Positions 1 to 6,665 of a stretch of 9,336 nt of DNA are shown in pieces. The notes below the pieces were generated by a model. It did not search any database and was not told the origin of the DNA. It was given only the letters and a program-made list of their open reading frames with translations. Position 1 is the first letter of the stretch. Every line of letters begins with the position of its first letter. This DNA is from an uncultured Bacilli bacterium (GTDB lineage Bacteria; Bacillota_I; Bacilli_A; RF39; UBA660). The stretch is taken from contig CANRKW010000039.1 in NCBI GenBank assembly GCA_947631345.1, positions 1-9,336 on the forward strand. Direction: 5' to 3'. Both the position numbers and the translations under genes were made by a program.

Positions 1-1388
1 TCTCCATATTTTAGTCCAACGTACATTGAGTCATCATATGCATAATTAAACTCTTTTTTACTAATATATCCAGCTTCTGTTTCTGGTGTTTCACCAGCAA
101 ATAGTAACCTTACACTTCCATCTTCATTTGTTCTTATTATTCTCCAATAATAATTTGCAAATTTAACCCAGTTATTTTTTGTGTTTCCTGCAAAATAGTA
201 TACCAGTTTTCCTTCTTCAGTCCAAAGCCCATTTTCTAAATATACGCCACTTTCTGTATCACTTTCTAATGTATAACTTGAATCATTAGCATTACTTGGA
301 AGTGTTTTATTGAAACTACATCTAGCCTTTGTATTACTACAAGTTCTTTTCATTGCTTCTGATATTGTTTCTCCAGCATTTGCTAAGAAATTACATAATT
401 CTCTTCCATCTGATTTTAAACTAATACTTATATCTAAATTACTATTTACATTTAATGTTAGAATACCATTTATTATTTTTTCATTTGTACCTGTTATTTC
501 GGCATCCTCTAATTTATAACCACAATCAGGGGTTATTGTATAACTTAAAGTCGTTCCTTTTTGTACTTCTTCATTTGTTACTTTCGTTTCTCCATCTATT
601 GTTCCATTTGTTATATTCACTTCTACTTTATATGGTTTTTCTTTCAATGTAACTTCACATATATTTTCTTTATATACATTTTTTATTGTTAATGTTCCAT
701 CTTCTGTTAATTCTCCTTTAGCTCCTCCATCACAACTTACTTCACCATCTAAAGCATATCCATCATTTGCTGTTACTTTAAATATTCCACTTCCAAAATT
801 CTCTATATTTTGTTCTTTAGGTGTTATATCTCCATTTATTACTTCTACTTTTACTTTATATTTAGTTTCTATTCCTTCTGTTATTTGTAATTTTCCACTA
901 AATGTTTCACCCATATCTATACTTTGATCAGTATTTTCATCATTCATATACTTAAATTCTATTACATAATTTTGTATTTTTCCTGGCTCTATTTTTATAC
1001 CACTTGCTATTACTTCATCTCTTTCTTCATTTGATTTTGGTATAGGCATATATTCATCCATATTATAAGCAAATTCATCTTCACTTGTTATTTTATATAC
1101 TAAACTATCTGTAACAAATGTATTTATTAAATCTTCTATTTTTATATTATAATAAAACACATCTTTACTTCTATTTTCTACACTAAACTCTTTCTTTGTA
1201 CTAAAATTCTCATCAACATTCTCTTCATCTATTTCTTTAGTATCAGTAAATATTATTAATAATTCTCCACTTTCTAACTTTAAACTCACTTTTTCTTTAC
1301 TTACATTACTACTAAAATAAGATAGACTTACCCCTAACATTAATACTAATACACTTATTATACTTATTATTATGTATTTCTTATTCAT
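1..1388 (-). CDS. Large secreted/surface protein, N-terminal 462 aa (3' end beyond window)
   Basis: The frame is open from ATG at 1388 to the window edge with no stop, so the C-terminus is missing. Residues 1-30 form a basic start plus hydrophobic segment (MNKKY, then IIISIISVLVLMLGVSLSYF), a signal peptide or anchor of the kind seen on TasA/CalY-type proteins. Residues 34-172 resemble a TasA/camelysin-like beta domain (SGELLIIFTDT, FSVENRSKDVFYY). Residues 175-248 and 252-326 are two related beta repeats starting YKVKVEVINGDI and YKVEVNITNGTI, similar in style to bacterial Ig/InlB-B-like repeats. From 327 a Cys-containing linker leads into a cassette with VKFANYYWRIIRTNEDGS, seen in DUF6273-like surface proteins. 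The start is supported by GAAAGGAAAAG about 6 nt upstream. It is probably exported and surface-exposed as an adhesin or binding protein; no ligand can be inferred. The gene lies 124 nt downstream of the 944-aa sigma gene and has its own strong promoter and leader. Family assignment is by pattern recognition only. Confidence 0.85.
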   Translation of the reverse strand, partial: MNKKYIIISIISVLVLMLGVSLSYFSSNVSKEKVSLKLESGELLIIFTDTKEIDEENVDENFSTKKEFSVENRSKDVFYYNIKIEDLINTFVTDSLVYKITSEDEFAYNMDEYMPIPKSNEERDEVIASGIKIEPGKIQNYVIEFKYMNDENTDQSIDMGETFSGKLQITEGIETKYKVKVEVINGDITPKEQNIENFGSGIFKVTANDGYALDGEVSCDGGAKGELTEDGTLTIKNVYKENICEVTLKEKPYKVEVNITNGTIDGETKVTNEEVQKGTTLSYTITPDCGYKLEDAEITGTNEKIINGILTLNVNSNLDISISLKSDGRELCNFLANAGETISEAMKRTCSNTKARCSFNKTLPSNANDSSYTLESDTESGVYLENGLWTEEGKLVYYFAGNTKNNWVKFANYYWRIIRTNEDGSVRLLFAGETPETEAGYISKKEFNYAYDDSMYVGLKYG

Positions 1389-1400
1389 ATTACTCTTTTC

Positions 1401-1455
1401 CTTTCATACAAACAAAAATATGAAAGGTTAGAATAGATCTCATATCTTTCATATT
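1401..1455 (-). promoter_or_regulatory. Leader with two mutually exclusive hairpins (candidate RNA switch)
   Basis: In the 5' leader, arm A AATATGAAAG (1455-1446) pairs perfectly with arm B CTTTCATATT (1426-1417): 10 bp with a 19-nt loop. A T-rich run follows (TTTTTGTTTG), so this hairpin looks terminator-like. The same arm B also pairs over 8 bp with arm C TATGAAAG (1408-1401), with a 10-nt loop. Arm C contains the first half of the Shine-Dalgarno region (GAAAGGAAAAG) of the surface-protein gene. A-B and B-C cannot form together. The leader may therefore act as an attenuator or as a translational switch. The pairings are seen directly; the regulatory role is inferred. It does not match a riboswitch class I recognise. 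Confidence 0.5.
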
Positions 1456-1469
1456 CTTCCTATGTTTTA

Positions 1470-1498
1470 ATTTTATATCTTACGACATTTTATGTCAA
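1470..1498 (-). promoter_or_regulatory. Consensus sigma-A-type promoter of the surface-protein gene
   Basis: On the minus strand a perfect -35 TTGACA (1498-1493) is followed by a 17-nt spacer and a -10 TAAAAT (1475-1470). Transcription should start near 1463, giving a leader of about 75 nt. The -35 begins only 15 nt after the stop codon of the upstream sigma gene, and no terminator separates them, so readthrough is also possible. A small dyad GACAT-AAA-ATGTC (1496-1484) overlaps the end of the -35 and could be an operator. Confidence 0.8.
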
Positions 1499-1512
1499 GA
1501 GTAATTATAAAT

Positions 1513-4347
1513 CTATTTGTTTAATTTTAACTTTCTAGATACATCTATAGCTACTAAATCACTATTTTCTTTTAAGTATTTTTCTAATAATTCTCTTAAA
1601 GTAATTCCATCTATATTGAATTTTTCTTCTATTTCTCTATAAGTTACTTCTTTATTAAAACATATATAACTAATTATTAATTTCATTTTTTCATTTTGTA
1701 ATTTTCTTATAATATTTCTTTTATAAACAGCATTAACTAATTTATTAATTGCAATATTAACTAATTTTATATCATTATTAGATATTCTAACATTTCTATA
1801 ATTTGTAAAACTATCATTATATCTTTTTTCTAATGCATCTTGTTCTTCTATAGTTAGAATTTCAAATAATTCAAGAATTTCTACTTTATGTATTCCTAAA
1901 TATGTAGTTAAATTACTTTTATCTCTACATTGTATTATTCTTTTAGATACTAAACTTTCTAATGTATCTATTGTATCTTTAAGAACAAATTTATCAAATG
2001 TTATATCTTTATATTCAGTTAAATCTTCATTATATATTGAATATATAAATTCTCTTTCTTTATCTCTTAAGAAATTTATCATATATTGAAGTTCAAATTT
2101 CTCTATACCAAAATATTTAATTAAATTAGAATATTCATTTATATTTATTTCTTCATATTTATCTAATTTTACTAATAATATTTTCATTCCTTCATTAAAT
2201 ATACCAACTTCATCATTGTTTAATCTTGTTACATCTAATTTAGTAAAATCAGGATTATATACTTTTAATATAACAGTTTTGTATTTTTGTCCTAAAGATA
2301 ATACAGCCTCTTTTATTTGTAAAGAAGACATATTAGTATATTCTAATAAATTAGTATATGGATATATAGTATTAATTTGTTTTTTAACATATTCTTTTAA
2401 CATATTAATAGCTGTTATAAATTTCAAGTATTTTTCTTTTTCTAATCTTTCTACTTTATAATCAGTAAAACTATCATTGTAAACTTCTAATATAATAGAT
2501 TTAACATTACTTTTAATTTCTAATAATCTAAGTATTTCTTCTTTATTTAAACCTAAACTTTTAGTTAAATTTCTATTATTTAATACTATAGTTCTTTTTT
2601 CTTTCTTTAATTCTTGTTTTATATTTTTAATAGCTAATTCTACTAATAATTCTGATTTTGAATCAAATGAAGTTCTATATTCTGTATAATCTTCATTATA
2701 TCTTCTATCTAATGCTGTTTTTTCTGATGGAATTAATTTCTTTATTGCTTTTCTTACACTTATTTCAGGATATTCTTTAAAGTATTCCATTAAGTTTTCT
2801 TTAGATTCACCAAAAATACTTTGTTTTAAAACACTTTTTAAATAATTAACAATTTTTATTAATGATTTTAAGTCTTTCATATCTCCACGCAGTTTGGTGT
2901 ATGTAGGTAAAGCATAATATTTTTGTATTATGTCTTTTTGATCAGGCATTAGTCTATTTATTTGATATAAAATAGAAAATATATCAGAATCAAAATAATC
3001 TAAAAAATTTTGTTTTATTTCAAATTCACTTGTATTAAATTTTTTTACTAATTCATTATCAGAATTTTCTATATAAGGTATTAACATAGATATTGCTCTT
3101 GAGTTTCTTAATTTAATTAAGGATCTATTTTCTATTTGTCTTACTCTTTCTCTTGTTATATTAAGTAAAGATGCAACTTGTTCTAAAGTTTTAGGTGCTT
3201 CATTATTAAATCTATTAATTATTACAAATCTTTCTCTTTCAGTTAAACCTGCTTCTATTAGAACTTTTGAAATAGTAGAAGATAAACTATCATTTATAAC
3301 ACTTTCTTCTATATTGATATCACTTGGTATAAAGTCTCCTAACTCTCCTTCTTGTTCAGGCCCGATTAAATCATTTAAACTAACTGGATCCATATTATTT
3401 AGTCCCATAAATTCAATAACTGTACTTTCTTTTATACCAAGTAATTTAGATAGTTCTTTACTAGTTAAATCTCTACCAGCTTCTTGTTCTAAAATACTTC
3501 TTTGTCTATTAAAATCTTTTAGTCTTTCAACAAGATGTACAGGTATTCTAATAGTTCTAGCATTATTAGATATAGCTCTTAAAATAGATTGACGTATCCA
3601 CCAAGTTGCATAAGTAGAAAAATTATAACCTTTAGTATAATCAAACTTTTCTACTGCTTTCATAAGTCCAATACTTCCTTCTTGAACCAAGTCTATTAAA
3701 TCTATACCTCTTCCAGCATACTTTTTAGCAATACTAATAACTAATCTTATATTATGTGAAACTAATTCATTTCTTGCTTCTATACTTCCATTTTGTTGTT
3801 TTATACATAATTCAATTACTTCTTCTTTAGAAAGTACAGTATGATATTCTCCAATAGAATTTAAGAATTGTTTAAATGCATCTTCATTATAATAGTTAGA
3901 ACTATATTCTATTTCGTCATAACTAGTTTCAACATCATTTATAGCATTATATGCAACTATTAAATCACTAATTATTCCTTCATTTATTTCTATTTCACTT
4001 TCTTCTATTTTACTTATATAAGAAGATATTCTATCACTATTTTCAAGTATATAAATACATTCATCTATTCCATATTCATAATTAATTAAAGTATAAAATG
4101 TAGATATTCTATTTATATATTTAACAATATCTTCATCTTTAAAAGAATCAATATATTTAAATAATACATTTTTATCTTTTAAATATAAACTCTTTAAATA
4201 TTCATTTAATATTATTCTTCCACTTTCTAAGAATTTCTTTTTACTAGAATTATCTATTTTACCTTCTAACAATTTATTAAATAATTCATAATCTATAAAT
4301 GAATATTCTAAATATAATGTAGTTAATTCATCAATATAATTATTCAT
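1513..4347 (-). CDS. Giant sigma-70 family factor with C-terminal repeat extension (944 aa)
   Basis: Residues 1-150 are an N-terminal domain shared with the two upstream paralogues (LYLEYSF near 11-17; [11 protein letters not shown] near 96). Sigma-70 regions follow: 1.2 at about 155-190, region 2 at about 190-260 (core-binding DLVQEG at 219-224; WWIRQ at 249-253), region 3 at about 264-340 (TIRIPVH, then [15 protein letters not shown]), and region 4 at about 365-415 ([22 protein letters not shown] at 398-406). Against E. coli RpoD numbering it keeps W433, W434, Q437, R441, R584, E585 and Q589, so it should bind core polymerase and a near-canonical promoter. Primary sigma factors end soon after region 4. 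This protein instead adds about 530 residues built of repeats with Tyr-containing motifs at about 477, 550, 623, 697, 772 and 843, and ends in a winged-helix-like segment ([14 protein letters not shown]). GGGAGG lies 4 nt before the ATG. It is probably an alternative sigma rather than the housekeeping RpoD, given its size and paralogous neighbours. The role of the extension is unknown. Confidence 0.9.
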   Translation of the reverse strand: MNNYIDELTTLYLEYSFIDYELFNKLLEGKIDNSSKKKFLESGRIILNEYLKSLYLKDKNVLFKYIDSFKDEDIVKYINRISTFYTLINYEYGIDECIYILENSDRISSYISKIEESEIEINEGIISDLIVAYNAINDVETSYDEIEYSSNYYNEDAFKQFLNSIGEYHTVLSKEEVIELCIKQQNGSIEARNELVSHNIRLVISIAKKYAGRGIDLIDLVQEGSIGLMKAVEKFDYTKGYNFSTYATWWIRQSILRAISNNARTIRIPVHLVERLKDFNRQRSILEQEAGRDLTSKELSKLLGIKESTVIEFMGLNNMDPVSLNDLIGPEQEGELGDFIPSDINIEESVINDSLSSTISKVLIEAGLTERERFVIINRFNNEAPKTLEQVASLLNITRERVRQIENRSLIKLRNSRAISMLIPYIENSDNELVKKFNTSEFEIKQNFLDYFDSDIFSILYQINRLMPDQKDIIQKYYALPTYTKLRGDMKDLKSLIKIVNYLKSVLKQSIFGESKENLMEYFKEYPEISVRKAIKKLIPSEKTALDRRYNEDYTEYRTSFDSKSELLVELAIKNIKQELKKEKRTIVLNNRNLTKSLGLNKEEILRLLEIKSNVKSIILEVYNDSFTDYKVERLEKEKYLKFITAINMLKEYVKKQINTIYPYTNLLEYTNMSSLQIKEAVLSLGQKYKTVILKVYNPDFTKLDVTRLNNDEVGIFNEGMKILLVKLDKYEEININEYSNLIKYFGIEKFELQYMINFLRDKEREFIYSIYNEDLTEYKDITFDKFVLKDTIDTLESLVSKRIIQCRDKSNLTTYLGIHKVEILELFEILTIEEQDALEKRYNDSFTNYRNVRISNNDIKLVNIAINKLVNAVYKRNIIRKLQNEKMKLIISYICFNKEVTYREIEEKFNIDGITLRELLEKYLKENSDLVAIDVSRKLKLNK

Positions 4348-4371
4348 AATTCCTCCCTTTAATGGCTATTT

Positions 4372-4400
4372 AGTATAACATAAAATACAAAAATAATAAA
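4372..4400 (-). promoter_or_regulatory. Extended -10 promoter of the 944-aa sigma gene
   Basis: On the minus strand TGT-TATACT (4380-4372) forms an extended -10 box. The hexamer 17 nt upstream is a poor -35, TTTATT (4400-4395), which overlaps the hairpin ending the upstream operon. A start near 4365 would give a leader of about 18 nt containing GGGAGG. The extended -10 would compensate for the weak -35. Confidence 0.55.
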
Positions 4401-4413
4401 GATTTTTTCTTTA
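4393..4413 (-). terminator. Weak intrinsic terminator after the small ORF
   Basis: The stem TAAAG/CTTTA (4413-4409 with 4401-4397, 7-nt loop of mostly A) overlaps the stop codon of the 63-codon ORF and is followed by TTATTTTTG. The stem is short and lacks G+C, so termination may be partial. Its position at the end of the tandem sigma operon and just before a new promoter supports the call. Confidence 0.4.
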
Positions 4414-4602
4414 ATTTAATTTTAATGTAATATTTTTACTTATTTCTTTTAAACTATTTAAAGTATTATAAAATAAAACATAATTATTATCATTAACAAA
4501 ATTATAACCAGTTAATTCTTCATTATAAAAATGCCTTATTGCGTCTTTATATGTAGGATAATCTATTAATATTTCCATTATTTCTTCTTTTGTTAAAGAC
4601 AT
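4411..4602 (-). CDS. 63-aa ORF, detached single repeat unit of the sigma-extension family
   Basis: The short protein begins MSLTKEEIMEIL and contains HFYNEELTGY and NDNNYVLFYNTLNSLKE. This matches one repeat of the 690-aa paralogue's extension (LTKEEILDII, FYNEELTDY, NDNNYILFYNTLKSL, about residues 558-601). Its DNA at 4450-4532 aligns without gaps to 6936-7018 with about 8 mismatches in 83 nt, so it was probably copied from the 690-aa gene rather than from the adjacent 680-aa gene. It has no sigma region. It starts 10 nt after the upstream stop, with AAGGGG overlapping that stop, so it should be translated as the third gene of the operon. It may be a leftover fragment from gene duplication and deletion, or a small protein that interacts with the repeats of its neighbours. 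I cannot decide between these. Confidence 0.6.
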   Translation of the reverse strand: MSLTKEEIMEILIDYPTYKDAIRHFYNEELTGYNFVNDNNYVLFYNTLNSLKEISKNITLKLN

Positions 4603-4612
4603 ATAAATCCCC

Positions 4613-6655
4613 TTACTTTCTTTTTAATATTAAAGATTTTTCTTCTTCATTTAGTAATTCTATTAATTTTCTTATAGATTCTCTAAACAGAAGTTTTTCT
4701 TCTTTATGTAATTTTCTAACATTTCCATTAGTAAAACCTTCTTTATAAACTCTCATTAATATTCTTATATATTTTTGATTTAATAAACTTATCTTTTCTT
4801 TTAATATATTAGAAGAAACATTTAAAGCTACTAAAAGATCATTATAATAAGTTAAATTACATAATTTATCTTTTATTTCAAATAAACTTTTTAAAGTATT
4901 ATAAAATTCTAAATAACTTTTATCATCACTTACTATATAATCAGTTAATTCTTCATTATAAAGACTTGTTAAATTATATTTACGTTTAATATTCATCATT
5001 TCTTCTTTAGATATACCCAAATATTTTGGTAAGTTTTTTAAACTAGTTATTAAAGTTATCTTTCTTTTTATAAGTTTTTTTTCAATTTTATCTATTATAG
5101 TTTTTATATCTAATAAGTTTGGTCTTTTTATTAAAATATAATTTTCATTATAAAAACTAAATAATAAAGTTTTATCTTTTTTACTTAAATTTTCTATTAC
5201 TTCTATTACTTCTTCTTTTGGATAATCACTAAAATAAGTTAGTAAATTACTTATACTTTTATCTTTTTTTGGTATTTTGTTTTTTATCTTATTTATTAAA
5301 GTAATAAAAGAATCATCTGTTATATTTTTGTTTAGTAAATTTAATGTATCTTTATCATATAAACTAAATAATAATGATTTATCTTTTTCACTTAAATTTC
5401 TTATTACATATAATACTTTAAAGAAACTTCCATCAAAATATTCTAAAAAGTTATCTTTTAAATTTATAGTTAATTTTAATTCTTCTTCTTTATAATATAA
5501 ATGTAGTTTTTTTATAACTTCTGGCTTTTTTAGTTTTTCTAAAGCACCTATTTGTATTTGAGATACTCTTTGAAAAGTTAACCCTAAGTCTTTTGCTAAA
5601 GTTCTTACTGATTCTTCACTATTTTTGAATTTTTTAGTTAATATATAGATTTCTATAGGAGATAAACCAGCTATTTCAAAAGCTTCTAATAATTCAGTAC
5701 TTAAACTACTTAAAATAACTTCTTCTTCTATATTTATATCACTTATTAATTTATCTTGAATTTCTTCAGTGTAATCTTCAAATACTTTAGAATTTAAACT
5801 AATAAAACCATCATCTATATTAGTTAATTCTTCTATAACAGATAATTTCATATTTAACATTTCTGATAATTCTTGATTACTTAAATGTCTTCCTAATTTT
5901 TGTTCTAATTCGTTTCTTCTTTTTTTAAATTCTGTTAGTTTTATATCAAGATATGCAGGTATTTTAATACTACTTCTAAAATATGAAAGTTCTCTATCAA
6001 TATGTTCTTCTATCCAAAAATATGCATATGAAGAAAATCTATAACCTTTAGTATAATCATACTTTTCTACTGCTTTCATAAGTCCTATAATGCCTTCTTG
6101 GATTAAATCTAATAAATCAATATTGTAAGAAGAATATTTTTTAGCAACATAAACAACTAACTTTATATTATGCAAAATTAATAAATTTCTTGCTTCATCG
6201 TCTCCTTTAGACATTCTAATACATAACTCATTTACTTCTTCAGTAGTTAATACTTTATAATTTCTTATATAAAACATAAGTTGTTTATATGTATCTTCTG
6301 TATAAAAGTCTTCATTATAAAAACTATCATCATTTTCTATATCTAAAGAAATATCTATATTATTTAATAACTTATAAGCACATATAAAATTATTTAAAGA
6401 AGGACTATTTACTTCTTTATTTTCTTTATATAACTTTTCTATAAATGAATATACTTTTTTATTATTTTTTAATATATAAATATAATCTTCTATATCTAAA
6501 TCAAGTATAGATAATTTATCTAAATCTTCTATATTTAAAAGTATACTTTTATGTTTTTTTATGTATTCATTTATACTTCCTTTTTTAATTATTTCACTAA
6601 CTTTTTCTTTTGTTAAACCTAAAAAAGAATATTCTAAATATAATGTATCCAACAT
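4613..6655 (-). CDS. Giant sigma-70-like protein with altered DNA-contact residues and C-terminal repeats (680 aa)
   Basis: Residues 1-115 are the shared N-terminal domain (LYLEYSFLGLTKEK; IEDYIYILKNNKKVYS). Sigma region 1.2 lies at about 120-150, region 2 at about 155-235 (DLIQEG at 183-188, YDYTKGYRFSSYA), region 3 at about 236-310 (LGRHLSNQELSEML) and region 4 at about 325-380 (LGLTFQRVSQIQ). Core-binding residues look intact. In region 2.4 the WWIRQ motif is FWIEE (213-217), giving W433F, R436E, Q437E and T440D. In region 4.2 R584 is Phe361, E585 is Gln362 and R588 is Ser365. Promoter specificity should therefore differ from standard sigma factors. Residues 381-680 are an extension with repeat motifs near 433, 502, 566 and 637. 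The gene starts 10 nt after the 690-aa gene, with AAGGTGG overlapping that stop, and so is co-transcribed with it. It is closely related to the 690-aa protein throughout and looks like a tandem duplicate. Confidence 0.88.
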   Translation of the reverse strand: MLDTLYLEYSFLGLTKEKVSEIIKKGSINEYIKKHKSILLNIEDLDKLSILDLDIEDYIYILKNNKKVYSFIEKLYKENKEVNSPSLNNFICAYKLLNNIDISLDIENDDSFYNEDFYTEDTYKQLMFYIRNYKVLTTEEVNELCIRMSKGDDEARNLLILHNIKLVVYVAKKYSSYNIDLLDLIQEGIIGLMKAVEKYDYTKGYRFSSYAYFWIEEHIDRELSYFRSSIKIPAYLDIKLTEFKKRRNELEQKLGRHLSNQELSEMLNMKLSVIEELTNIDDGFISLNSKVFEDYTEEIQDKLISDINIEEEVILSSLSTELLEAFEIAGLSPIEIYILTKKFKNSEESVRTLAKDLGLTFQRVSQIQIGALEKLKKPEVIKKLHLYYKEEELKLTINLKDNFLEYFDGSFFKVLYVIRNLSEKDKSLLFSLYDKDTLNLLNKNITDDSFITLINKIKNKIPKKDKSISNLLTYFSDYPKEEVIEVIENLSKKDKTLLFSFYNENYILIKRPNLLDIKTIIDKIEKKLIKRKITLITSLKNLPKYLGISKEEMMNIKRKYNLTSLYNEELTDYIVSDDKSYLEFYNTLKSLFEIKDKLCNLTYYNDLLVALNVSSNILKEKISLLNQKYIRILMRVYKEGFTNGNVRKLHKEEKLLFRESIRKLIELLNEEEKSLILKRK

Positions 6656-6665
6656 TTAAACCACC

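Noticed and set aside
310..652. Short plus-strand open frames (310-519, 455-652)
   Set aside because: They lie antisense inside the long continuous minus-strand surface-protein frame, encode low-complexity Leu/Phe/Ser sequence and have no convincing ribosome binding site.
1513..4347. Housekeeping RpoD
   Set aside because: Sigma regions are canonical, but the 530-residue extension, the family-specific N-terminal domain and paralogous neighbours argue for an alternative factor. This cannot be excluded without the rest of the genome.
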